From contig DATJYV010000218.1 of NCBI GenBank assembly GCA_035499415.1, positions 1 through 29,750 of the forward strand: a stretch of DNA of 29,750 bases. Reading direction: 5' to 3'. This DNA comes from DATJYV01 sp035499415. Its GTDB lineage: Bacteria; Bacteroidota; Ignavibacteria; UBA10030. The notes beneath the pieces are model-generated. The model saw nothing but the letters and a program-made list of their open reading frames with translations, made no database searches and was not told the origin of the DNA. This document shows positions 15,763 through 23,477 of this stretch, piece after piece. The position numbers and the translations under genes are program-made. The first letter of the stretch is position 1. The number at the start of each line of letters is the position of its first letter.

Positions 15763-16692
15763 ATGATGACGGGCGCAAACACGGTTGTAATCGCCGATGA
15801 CGACCGGACCCTGCTTCACTTGATGCAACGGTACCTGGCCGATGACGGGTACGCCATTCGCACAGCGGAAGACGGAGCCGAAGCGAAGAAGATCATTGAA
15901 GCCGATGGCGCCGAGATCGCGGCGGTCGTTACGGACTGGTCGATGCCGGTCATGAGCGGCATCGAATTACTCCGCTGGATCAAGTCGGATGAGCCGAGAC
16001 GCCGGATTCCGGTGATCATGGAGACGGCGATGTCGCGGGCCGAGGACATCAAAACGGGTATCGACGCGGGGGCCTTTTATTATATTGTCAAGCCATTCGA
16101 AAAGACCGTCCTCCGGTCGATCGTCCGGGCCGCCGTGGGGGATTTCCGCACTATGCAGGCGCTGCTCAAACGCATCGCCGAGACGGAAGCATTCTTCGAC
16201 CTTCTGGACGAGGGCGTGTTTCGGTTTCGAACGAACGAGGAGGCGGAGGCGCTCGCGCTCCAGATCGCCGGTTCGTCCCCCGAGCCGCAAAAGGCGCTCA
16301 TCATCGCCGAGCTTTTGCTCAATGCGGTCGAGCACGGAAATCTGGGAATCACGTACGAAGAGAAGACAGATCTGATCGAAAAAGGAAATCTCAAATCCGA
16401 AGTCCGGCGACGGCTGTCGCTGCCGGAGAACGACTCGAAGACGGTGGAGCTGCGTTTCCGACGGGAGGATGACGCGCTCGTCGTCGAAATCAAAGACGCG
16501 GGAGAGGGATTCGACTACGGGCGATTCCTGGAGATGGACGAACGTCGCGTGTTCGACAATCACGGCAGGGGAATTGCGATGGTCCACGCGCAGTACCGCA
16601 TCGAATACCTTGGAAAAGGCAACCATGTCCGCGTCCGCCTGCCCGCGAAGCAACCGGGTTCCGCCTCACGTCCGTCACCCACATCATCGTAA
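15763..16692 (+). CDS. Response regulator fused to a GHKL/RsbW-like ATPase domain
   Basis: 309 residues from the ATG at 15763 (a second ATG at 15766 is equally possible). An N-terminal receiver domain has the acidic pair D12-D14, phosphoacceptor D58 (TDWSMPVMSG), T88 and K110 (VKPFE). After a linker, a histidine-kinase-like ATP-binding domain shows an N-box (ELLLNAVEHGN), G1 box (DAGEGFD) and G2 box (HGRGIAMV). There is no dimerisation/phosphorylated-His domain, so the ATPase resembles anti-sigma kinases such as RsbW/SpoIIAB rather than a sensor kinase. It may act in a partner-switching pathway controlled by phosphorylation. No cognate kinase, STAS antagonist or sigma factor is in the window. 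A longer in-frame start at TTG 15700 would overlap the previous gene. Confidence 0.85.
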   Translation: MMTGANTVVIADDDRTLLHLMQRYLADDGYAIRTAEDGAEAKKIIEADGAEIAAVVTDWSMPVMSGIELLRWIKSDEPRRRIPVIMETAMSRAEDIKTGIDAGAFYYIVKPFEKTVLRSIVRAAVGDFRTMQALLKRIAETEAFFDLLDEGVFRFRTNEEAEALALQIAGSSPEPQKALIIAELLLNAVEHGNLGITYEEKTDLIEKGNLKSEVRRRLSLPENDSKTVELRFRREDDALVVEIKDAGEGFDYGRFLEMDERRVFDNHGRGIAMVHAQYRIEYLGKGNHVRVRLPAKQPGSASRPSPTSS

Positions 16693-16703
16693 ACTTGTAT
16701 GCC

Positions 16704-18704
16704 ATGAGAACGATCTGCTCTTTTTCCCTCGTCATTGCAGCGCTTTTCGCGCCGCCTCGCGCAAACGGCCGCCAGATCATCTTCCCGAAACCGCTGAGCC
16801 CGCGAAACGCCAACTACACGATTTCCGTCGTGCTCGACGCGCAGAAAAAAACGCTGACAGGAAAGGAGACTCTGATATGGCGCAACATTTCCCGCGACAG
16901 GATTCGTGAGCTCCGCTTCCACCTGTACCTGAATGCTTTCAAGAACACTCGCTCAACGTTCCTTGTCGAATCCGGCGGCCAGCTGCGGGGAGTGGGAATG
17001 GAGGCGGGCGGATGGGGATGGATCGACGTCCAACGGATGAGGGTCGCGAACGGGGAAGACCTGACCTCCCGGATCGAGTTCATCCATCCGGACGACGACA
17101 ATACGCAGGACCAGACGGTTATTCGTGTCCCTCTCCGCGAACCTGTCCTTCCGAACCACACGATCGCCCTCGACATCGATTTTACCGCACGTCTGCCGCA
17201 CGTCTTTGCGAGGACCGGCTACGACCATGACTACTTTATGGTCGGACAGTGGTTCCCGAAGATCGGTGTCTACGAACCGGCGGGCATGCGTTATTCGACG
17301 TCAGGCCAGTGGAACTGTCACCAATTCCATGCCAACACCGAATTCTATGCAGACTACGGGACGTACGATGTACGAATAACGGTTCCGCAGACCTTCGTGG
17401 TCGGTGCAGTGGGCGTATTACAGAGCTCGACGAAAAATGCCGACAGCACACGCACGGACTACTATCGTGCAGAAGACGTACACGATTTCAGCTGGGCCGC
17501 ATCGCCGCTCTTCAAAGTCGTGGAAGACCAATGGCGCAACGTAAAGATCCGCCTTCTGATTCAGCCCGACCGCCTCGCATCGCAGGGCCCCCGATACCTT
17601 CAGTCGGTGAAGGCCACGCTCCAGTATTTTCACGACTGGGTCGGTGAGTATCCTTATCCCACCATCACGATCATCGACCCGCAATGGGGAGCCGGCGGCT
17701 CGGGCGGTATGGAGTATCCCACCCTCATAACCGGACTTTCACTCTGGAACTTGCCCTCGGGCATCCGACTTGTCGAGGAGGTCACAGTCCATGAATTCGG
17801 CCATCAGTACTGGTATGGCATGGTTGGGAGCAACGAGTTTGAGGAGGCGTGGCTTGACGAGGGCATCAATCAGTATTCAGAAACCCGGATCATGGACGAC
17901 ACGTACGGAAAGAAATCATCGTCATACGATATTCTGGGATATCGTGCGAGCGATTTTGAGACCGCGCGTGCGGATTATGCGGGGATGAGCAACCCCAAAC
18001 TCTATCCCACCCAGTTGAATGCGTGGGATTACAAGGAAGGAGGATACGGCGGGTTCACGTACATGAAGACGGCAACCTTCCTGACGACGCTGGAGAGGAT
18101 GATCGGAAGGCCCGTGATGGATGAAATCATGCGCACGTATTTTGAACGCTGGAAATTCAGACATCCCTGTGCGAAAGATTTCATCGCTGTTGTGAACGAG
18201 ATCGTCCCGAAGCGGCTCGGGACGAAGTTCGGGCCGAACATGAACTGGTTCTTCAACCAGGTCTTGTACGGGACGGACGTGTGCGACTACGAGCTGACGA
18301 AGATTTCGGTGGAGCGAACGTCGAGCCTTGCGGGGACGGTCGATAGAAACGGGAAGAAGGTGGAAGAGCGGGGAGGGCTGGACGAGAAGAAAATGCATGA
18401 ATCGCGCGTGCTCGTGAGCCGGCTCGGAGAGGTCAAAATGCCGGTTGACGTTCTGGTTCACTTCGCAGACGGGAAGGAGAAACGCGAGCACTGGGACGGA
18501 CAGGACCGCTCGAAGGAATTTCGGTACATTGCCGACAGCGGCGTGGAATGGGCCGTGGTCGACCCGGATGAGGTTCTGGCAATCGATGTCAACACGCTGA
18601 ACAACAGCAAGAGTGAGGATCCCCCATCGGCGCCGGTATGGAAGTACACGGCCAAATTCCTTTTCTGGGTGGAAAATGCGATTCAGCTTGGAAACATATT
18701 CTGA
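16704..18704 (+). CDS. Exported M1 family metallopeptidase
   Basis: 666 residues from ATG 16704, which begins a signal peptide (MRTICSFSLVIAALFAPPRA); an in-frame TTG at 16695 is also possible. Zinc site: H363-E364-x-x-H367 in VTVHEFGHQYWYG, with the third ligand E386 in EEAWLDEGINQYSE, spaced as in M1 enzymes. The substrate-binding GGMEYPT stands in for the GAMEN motif, and a catalytic Tyr is likely in GGFTYMK. The N-terminal beta domain (YTISVVLDAQKKTLTGKETL) is typical. A C-terminal beta region and a final hydrophobic stretch (FLFWVENAIQLGNIF) follow. It probably trims peptides in the periplasm or outside the cell. A membrane protein gene begins 15 bases after the stop. Confidence 0.93.
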   Translation: MRTICSFSLVIAALFAPPRANGRQIIFPKPLSPRNANYTISVVLDAQKKTLTGKETLIWRNISRDRIRELRFHLYLNAFKNTRSTFLVESGGQLRGVGMEAGGWGWIDVQRMRVANGEDLTSRIEFIHPDDDNTQDQTVIRVPLREPVLPNHTIALDIDFTARLPHVFARTGYDHDYFMVGQWFPKIGVYEPAGMRYSTSGQWNCHQFHANTEFYADYGTYDVRITVPQTFVVGAVGVLQSSTKNADSTRTDYYRAEDVHDFSWAASPLFKVVEDQWRNVKIRLLIQPDRLASQGPRYLQSVKATLQYFHDWVGEYPYPTITIIDPQWGAGGSGGMEYPTLITGLSLWNLPSGIRLVEEVTVHEFGHQYWYGMVGSNEFEEAWLDEGINQYSETRIMDDTYGKKSSSYDILGYRASDFETARADYAGMSNPKLYPTQLNAWDYKEGGYGGFTYMKTATFLTTLERMIGRPVMDEIMRTYFERWKFRHPCAKDFIAVVNEIVPKRLGTKFGPNMNWFFNQVLYGTDVCDYELTKISVERTSSLAGTVDRNGKKVEERGGLDEKKMHESRVLVSRLGEVKMPVDVLVHFADGKEKREHWDGQDRSKEFRYIADSGVEWAVVDPDEVLAIDVNTLNNSKSEDPPSAPVWKYTAKFLFWVENAIQLGNIF

Positions 18705-18719
18705 AAACGGGAGAATAGA

Positions 18720-19760
18720 ATGACGATCCGGTCTGCACTTTCAGGAGGATTTCGGTTGGTCCGTTCCTCGCCGCGCGCCCTGTGGCTGACGTACGGCATG
18801 ACACTCGTACTCTCCGCCGTACTGGCGCTCGGCTTTCGGTCGATGGTGTCAAATGCGGTCGGAGAGACGCTCGCGACTGAAAAACTCACGGCCAACTTCG
18901 ATTACACCGTGTATTCGGATTTCATGAATAAGTTCGGCGAACGCTACCACGTCGTGTCCTCTGAAGTTCTTTGGATGATTTTCATTTCGATGCTGCTCAG
19001 TACCTTTCTGGCCGGAGGGATTTTCGAATCGTATCGACATCCCCGGCAGACATCGACGGGCGCATTTTTTGAAGCATGCGGTTCGTACCTCTGGCGCTAC
19101 CTCCGCCTTCTCCTCCTCGGCGCCGTCGTCGCGGCGGTCGTTGCGGTCGGGACATTCATGGTCCTCAGCTTATTCTACTCCAATTGGACTCAAGATGCCG
19201 TCTCAGAGGTCGTCGCCGTGAAGGCTCTTGCGACTGTCGCCGGTGTCTTCCTGGTGGTGTTCGGGATTGCAATCCTGTTCCACGACTATGCCCGTGTTTC
19301 CGTCTTCCGATCCGACGAACGAAGTGTCCTCAATGCGTACGGCCGGTCGATCCTTTTCGTCCTCAGTAACCTGCACAAAGTCCTGGCGATCGAAATCGTC
19401 TATTTCCTCGTAACTGTTGCCATGATATTAGTCTACTTCTCTCTAGAGTCGGCCGTCGGGATGACATCTGCCGGCGGAATACTCGTCGTGTTTCTCGTTC
19501 AGCAGGTTTTTGTCATTTCGAGGGCGGGCGTGCGGCTTGCTGCCATGGGGAGCGAATTCGCATACTTCGGAGGCGTTGAGTCGGAGAAACGCGAGCGCTC
19601 CGTATCGGCGATGATTCAAGCGTCTCTCCAGCCTCGTGCCGATATTGAGAGCAGCCAACCTCTTCCCGCCGCTGTCGAAGGGCGGCCGCCAAAAAGCGCA
19701 CGCCGCGCAATTCGTAAACCCGTTCCGACATCGAGGCGACGACCGCGCGGTCGATCCTGA
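18720..19760 (+). CDS. Six-helix integral membrane protein of unknown function
   Basis: 346 residues. Predicted membrane helices by eye are at about 21-41, 82-102, 128-152, 168-188, 221-241 and 250-268. A small soluble loop (about 45-80) follows helix 1. The motif FHDYARVSVFRSDERS after helix 4 is reminiscent of DUF975/DUF4013-like or glycerophosphodiesterase membrane domains, but I cannot assign a family. The C-terminal ~45 residues are Pro/Arg-rich and end in RRRPRGRS, so the tail probably faces the cytoplasm. A GGGAG site precedes the ATG, and the gene is 15 bases after the M1 peptidase, so the two are likely one operon. Confidence 0.75.
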   Translation: MTIRSALSGGFRLVRSSPRALWLTYGMTLVLSAVLALGFRSMVSNAVGETLATEKLTANFDYTVYSDFMNKFGERYHVVSSEVLWMIFISMLLSTFLAGGIFESYRHPRQTSTGAFFEACGSYLWRYLRLLLLGAVVAAVVAVGTFMVLSLFYSNWTQDAVSEVVAVKALATVAGVFLVVFGIAILFHDYARVSVFRSDERSVLNAYGRSILFVLSNLHKVLAIEIVYFLVTVAMILVYFSLESAVGMTSAGGILVVFLVQQVFVISRAGVRLAAMGSEFAYFGGVESEKRERSVSAMIQASLQPRADIESSQPLPAAVEGRPPKSARRAIRKPVPTSRRRPRGRS

Positions 19761-19866
19761 CCTTCCGGCACGGGAGATGTACCTGCAGATCGGCGGGGCG
19801 CTGCAGTTCCGTCTGTTCCACTGAATTACGCACGCCGCAGCGCCAAACCAATCAGTCGAACCAGCC

Positions 19867-20853
19867 TTGTTCAACAATCTGATAAATATCCACGATTTCG
19901 AGCGACTGTACGACCAGCTCGCGGAAGTCGGCTTTCCCGCGATGATCAAGAAGCTCGCGGGCGGCAAACGAAGGAGAGTCGAACACGCCTGGCAACATAC
20001 TGAAACGGTTCCACGCAACTGGTGGGATGTCCCGGAAGTCCTCGAGAGATGGAATCGCCTCATCGCCGGAAACCGAAACGTTGATTCTTATGCCTACGTC
20101 TCTCGCAAGTATTTGAAGGGAGGCAGATCTCGTGCGGGGATTTCGTACGGTTGCGGAGCCGGGGCGAGGGAAATCGAATGGGCAAGGACAAGAAAATTCA
20201 AATCGATCGATGCGTTTGATTTGTCGCGACAAAGAATTCTTGAAGCGAGGGAACGAGCAGGAATCCAGGGGCTCACGAACATTCTGAATTTCCAGACCGC
20301 TGATGTCTTCGACATTGTCGTGAAGGATGACACGTATGATGTCGCGATTGCCGAAGGGATCTTGCATCACCTCACTCCCCTGAAGGAAATGCTCTCAAGG
20401 GTCAGGCGGATGTTGAAGAACGGTGGTCTTTTCGTCGTCAATGAATACGTCGGGCCTTCGAGGTTTCAGTGGACCGATTGTCAGTTGGCGTTGGTGAACG
20501 GAATTCTGGCTTCGATGCCGGACGGATTGAAGACCCGTTGGGGAAATGGCAGACTGAAGAAGGAGGTCCACAGACCGGGACGGCTCAGCATGATACTGAA
20601 CGATCCGTCAGAAGCCGTCGAATCACCCTTCATTCTTCAGTATCTGCGCGAGATGTTTGATATAGAAGAGGAGAAGGCGTACGGCGGAACGATTTTGCAC
20701 CTGCTCCTGAAAGACATCGCTCATCATTTTACATCGGACGACCGGACGGCAAATCGTTTTCTTAGATTCGCGTTTGAATTGGAGGATCTTGTGCTGAAAA
20801 ATGGCGTTATGACGAGCGACTTCATTTTTGTCGTCTGCAGGAACAGGAAATAA
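19867..20853 (+). CDS. Class I SAM-dependent methyltransferase
   Basis: 328 residues if started at the TTG at 19867; a stop lies at 19822 in frame, and the first ATG (19942) would remove 25 residues that look coding. The Rossmann motif I is ISYGCGAGA (92-100), with acidic D116/D118 after strand 2 (AFDLS), motif post-I QTADVFDI, and motif II YDVAIAEGILHHL followed by LKNGGLFVVNEYVG. The N-terminal NWWDVPEVLERWNRLI block resembles methyltransferases found in surface-polysaccharide clusters, but no glycan genes are nearby; the substrate is unknown. G+C is lower than its neighbours (three lines counted: 53%, 48%, 45%). It ends just before a strong terminator. Confidence 0.78.
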   Translation: MFNNLINIHDFERLYDQLAEVGFPAMIKKLAGGKRRRVEHAWQHTETVPRNWWDVPEVLERWNRLIAGNRNVDSYAYVSRKYLKGGRSRAGISYGCGAGAREIEWARTRKFKSIDAFDLSRQRILEARERAGIQGLTNILNFQTADVFDIVVKDDTYDVAIAEGILHHLTPLKEMLSRVRRMLKNGGLFVVNEYVGPSRFQWTDCQLALVNGILASMPDGLKTRWGNGRLKKEVHRPGRLSMILNDPSEAVESPFILQYLREMFDIEEEKAYGGTILHLLLKDIAHHFTSDDRTANRFLRFAFELEDLVLKNGVMTSDFIFVVCRNRK

Positions 20854-20865
20854 GCCGTTTTGATA

Positions 20866-20902
20866 GAAGGGTACCTTTGCAGCTGAAGGTATCCTTCATT
20901 TT
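20866..20902 (+). terminator. Rho-independent terminator after the methyltransferase gene
   Basis: A 12-bp stem (20866-20877 with 20886-20897; eleven Watson-Crick pairs and one G-U) closes an 8-base loop and is followed by ATTTTC. It separates the methyltransferase from the paa operon. Confidence 0.82.
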
Positions 20903-20923
20903 CTATCCAGTTTTCGTTATATT
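20895..20923 (+). promoter_or_regulatory. Putative promoter of the paa operon
   Basis: TTCATT (20895-20900) and TATATT (20918-20923) are 17 bases apart. The -10 region reads TTATATTTTG, which also fits 7 of 8 positions of the Bacteroidota -7 element TAnnTTTG (TAtaTTTT, from 20918). The -35 overlaps the descending arm of the preceding terminator. By-eye prediction only. Confidence 0.45.
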
Positions 20924-20932
20924 TTGAAAATC

Positions 20933-20945
20933 GCGCCGGAGGCGC
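20933..20945 (+). promoter_or_regulatory. Small hairpin holding the paaA ribosome-binding site
   Basis: GCGCC (20933-20937) pairs perfectly with GGCGC (20941-20945) around the loop GGA. The only Shine-Dalgarno-like run before paaA, GGAGG (20938-20942), lies in the loop and first stem bases. Folding would partly hide it. It could tune translation or be coincidence. Confidence 0.35.
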
Positions 20946-20954
20946 ATCCCAAAA

Positions 20955-21890
20955 ATGTTGACAGAAGAACAAAAACTGGCTGCGTTCGAAGAGCGGATTG
21001 CCCGCGGCGAGAAGGTCGAGCCGGGCGATTGGATGCCTGATGAATATCGGCAGAATCTTATTCGGATGATCGGCCAGCACGCGCACAGCGAAATCGTCGG
21101 ACAGTTACCCGAGGGAAAATGGATCCCGTTCGCGCCGGGCTTTCGTCGCAAGCTGACGCTGATCGCCAAGGTTCAGGATGAAGCCGGCCACGGTCAATTG
21201 CTGTATCGCGCCGCCGAGACGCTTGGGAAGTCGCGCGAAGAAATGATGGACGAATTACTGAGCGGGAAAGCCAAGTATTCAAACGTGTTCAACTATCCGA
21301 CACCGTCGTGGGCCGACGTCGGCGTGATCGGCTGGCTGGTCGACACCGCTGCGGTGATCAACCAATCGATGCTCGCGCAGGGCTCCTACGGCCCGTACGC
21401 CCGTGCGATGAAACGGATCTGCTACGAAGAATCGTTCCATATCAAGCAGGGCTACGATGCCATCGTCGCTCTCGCGCATGGAACGCCGGAACAGAGGGCG
21501 ATGGCACAGGACGCGATCAGTCGTTGGTGGTATCCGACCCTCATGATGTCCGGACCGCCCGATTCGCGGTCCGTGCACTCTGAAAAAGCACTGCGTTGGA
21601 AGATCAAAACAAAATCCAACGAGGAGGTCCGGCAGGAATTTGTGGACCTCATCGTCCCGCAGATACGGGCCCTGGGTTTCGACGTTCCCGATAAGCACTG
21701 TTCGTTCGATGAAAAGACCGGGCACTACCGCTATACGCAGCCGGATTGGGATGAACTTCGGCGGGTGGTGAACGGGGATGGCCCGTGCAACAAGGAGCGG
21801 CTTGAAATTCGACGACGCGCTCACGACGAAGGACGGTGGGTGCGTGAAGCATTGGCGGCAGGCGGAGCCGCAAGAGGAGTTCGGGCGTAG
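20955..21890 (+). CDS. paaA: 1,2-phenylacetyl-CoA epoxidase subunit PaaA (catalytic diiron subunit)
   Basis: 311 residues, typical for PaaA. The PaaABC(D)E monooxygenase converts phenylacetyl-CoA with O2 to the ring-1,2-epoxide, the step that opens aerobic phenylacetate degradation. The ferritin-like diiron ligands are visible with family spacing: E46 (HAHSEIVG), E76 and H79 (KVQDEAGHG), D130 (GWLVDTAAV), E159 and H162 (CYEESFHIKQGYD). Conserved blocks WIPFAPGFRRKLTLIAK and YNYPTPSWAD-like (here FNYPTPSWAD) are present. It is first in a tight paaABCD operon, following a terminator and a putative promoter, and paaB starts 6 bases after the stop. Confidence 0.97.
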   Translation: MLTEEQKLAAFEERIARGEKVEPGDWMPDEYRQNLIRMIGQHAHSEIVGQLPEGKWIPFAPGFRRKLTLIAKVQDEAGHGQLLYRAAETLGKSREEMMDELLSGKAKYSNVFNYPTPSWADVGVIGWLVDTAAVINQSMLAQGSYGPYARAMKRICYEESFHIKQGYDAIVALAHGTPEQRAMAQDAISRWWYPTLMMSGPPDSRSVHSEKALRWKIKTKSNEEVRQEFVDLIVPQIRALGFDVPDKHCSFDEKTGHYRYTQPDWDELRRVVNGDGPCNKERLEIRRRAHDEGRWVREALAAGGAARGVRA

Positions 21891-21896
21891 GGACCA

Positions 21897-22166
21897 ATGG
21901 ACACCCAGTGGGAAACATACGAAGTGTTTCACCAAGCGAAGCGGGGCGAGCCGCACGAACATGTCGGCTCCGTCCATGCTCCCGACCCGGCGATGGCGCT
22001 TCAGCTCGCGCGCGACCAGTTCGCCCGCCGGCTCAAATGCGCGAGCCTGTGGGTTGTGCGGACGAGTGATGTGACGATGACCGATTACCAGGACGAAAAC
22101 TTTTTCGCGCAATCGACCGATAAAAGCTATCGCGACCCGAAGGCCTTTGGGGCTCCCGACCGATGA
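21897..22166 (+). CDS. paaB: 1,2-phenylacetyl-CoA epoxidase subunit PaaB
   Basis: 89 residues, the usual small size. PaaB is a non-catalytic subunit that bridges PaaAC units in the epoxidase. The family pattern is clear: WETYEVFHQAKRGEPHEHVG, SVHAPDPAMALQLARDQFAR, then SLWVV and a C-terminal FFAQSTDKSYRDPKAFG. It starts 6 bases after paaA and overlaps paaC by 4 bases (ATGA). Confidence 0.95.
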   Translation: MDTQWETYEVFHQAKRGEPHEHVGSVHAPDPAMALQLARDQFARRLKCASLWVVRTSDVTMTDYQDENFFAQSTDKSYRDPKAFGAPDR

Positions 22167-22954
22167 ATCCCGACTTAACTCTTTCCAAAGCAACCAAATC
22201 CGCACTCCTTGCGATGGCGGATGATGAGTTGGTTATCGGCCACCGGGACTCGGAGTGGACCGGGCATTCCCCCATACTCGAAGAGGACATCGCGTTTTCC
22301 AACATCGCCCAGGACGAGATCGGGCACGCATTGGTGTGGTTCACACTCTACGAAGAATTGGGCGGAAGAAACCCTGACGCGATGGGCTTCGAGAGGCCGT
22401 GGAAGGATTTTACCTGTTCTCATTTTGTCGCATATCCGCGCGGCGACTTTGCCTACACCGTCGTTCGGCAATTCCTGTACGACCATCAGGAGGTCGTTCG
22501 TCTCCAGGGACTCCGCGCCAGCAGCAATGAACGGATACGGAATGCGGCTGAACGAATTCTGCGCGAAGAATCGTATCATATCCTCCACGCGGACGGCTTG
22601 TTCGAGCGGCTCGCACAAGGAACCAGGGAGAGTCGCGATCGAACGCAGTCTGCGGTGGACCGTGCCTTTCAGCAGGCTCTTGGATTGTTCGAAGACACGC
22701 CCGGGGAAGCGATCCTCGTCGATGCCGGTGTTGTGCGTGCGAATGCTTCGCTCCTGCTCGATTGGGTCCGCGACATTCAGCCCATTTTTGCTCGCGCCGG
22801 GATTAAGATTCCGATAAGGAGAGGCGAATCTGGCTTTACATTCGAATGTGAGCCGGACTACGGGGGGCGGGTCGGCAAACATCTTCCAGATCTGGCAGGC
22901 GTTGTCGAAGATATGCAGAGCGTTTATCAACTCGCTCCGGGGGGACGATGGTAA
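22163..22954 (+). CDS. paaC: 1,2-phenylacetyl-CoA epoxidase subunit PaaC
   Basis: 263 residues, ferritin-like fold. PaaC forms a heterodimer with PaaA and is generally regarded as structural. In this copy the ligand positions look intact: E22 (ADDELVIGH), E52 and H55 (AQDEIGHAL), D107 (FLYDHQEVV), E136 and H139 (REESYHILH). The gaps (30, 3, 52, 29, 3) nearly equal those of PaaA here (30, 3, 51, 29, 3). The well-studied E. coli-type PaaC has, from memory, an L-x-G-Q in place of E-x-G-H. It is translationally coupled to paaB (4-base overlap) and paaD (7-base overlap). Confidence 0.95.
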   Translation: MNPDLTLSKATKSALLAMADDELVIGHRDSEWTGHSPILEEDIAFSNIAQDEIGHALVWFTLYEELGGRNPDAMGFERPWKDFTCSHFVAYPRGDFAYTVVRQFLYDHQEVVRLQGLRASSNERIRNAAERILREESYHILHADGLFERLAQGTRESRDRTQSAVDRAFQQALGLFEDTPGEAILVDAGVVRANASLLLDWVRDIQPIFARAGIKIPIRRGESGFTFECEPDYGGRVGKHLPDLAGVVEDMQSVYQLAPGGRW

Positions 22955-23439
22955 ATCAGGAGTTGGCACTGCAGCACATTTGGAAAACGCTCGAGCAGGT
23001 CCACGACCCGGAAATTCCCGTGCTCTCCGTCGTCGACATGCGAATTGTGCGGAATGTCGAAATCGGAGAGGGAGGCGTCCGTGTCGAGATCACGCCGACG
23101 TTTTCGGGATGTCCGGCAATGGAGCTCATCCGGCAGGAGATTCGGGACAGACTTCGCGAAGCCGGATTCGATTCGGTGACCGTGGAGAAAAACGTTGCAC
23201 TTCCCTGGTCGACGGATATGCTCAGCGAGCCGGTCAGAGAGAAGTTACGTACGTTTGGGATTGCTCCGCCCCCGCGCGTTGAAGTGGAATTGAAACTCTC
23301 CGCGGCCGAGATTGTCCAGTGCCCCTTTTGTGCCTCGGGAGACACGAAACTTGAAAGCGAGTTTGGGGCAACGCTCTGCAAACAGCTTTACTATTGCCTC
23401 TCCTGCCGCCAGTCGTTCGAGCGTTTTAAGTCGCTGTAG
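22948..23439 (+). CDS. paaD: Phenylacetate-CoA oxygenase subunit PaaD (MIP18/DUF59 family with zinc ribbon)
   Basis: 163 residues. The N-terminal MIP18/SufT-like domain shows HDPEIPVLSVVDM and the conserved C55 in FSGCPAMEL; the C-terminal zinc ribbon has C125-C128 and C144, C150-C153 (CPFC, CLSC). PaaD is needed for epoxidase activity in vivo and is thought to help mature the Fe-S cluster of PaaE. It overlaps paaC by 7 bases. No paaE reductase follows: the next gene is a Sua5 homologue, which is unexpected given PaaD's presumed client. Confidence 0.94.
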   Translation: MVNQELALQHIWKTLEQVHDPEIPVLSVVDMRIVRNVEIGEGGVRVEITPTFSGCPAMELIRQEIRDRLREAGFDSVTVEKNVALPWSTDMLSEPVREKLRTFGIAPPPRVEVELKLSAAEIVQCPFCASGDTKLESEFGATLCKQLYYCLSCRQSFERFKSL

Positions 23440-23477
23440 GGTCAGCCCGTACTGCTCCCTTCTCTTCCACCCCTTCG

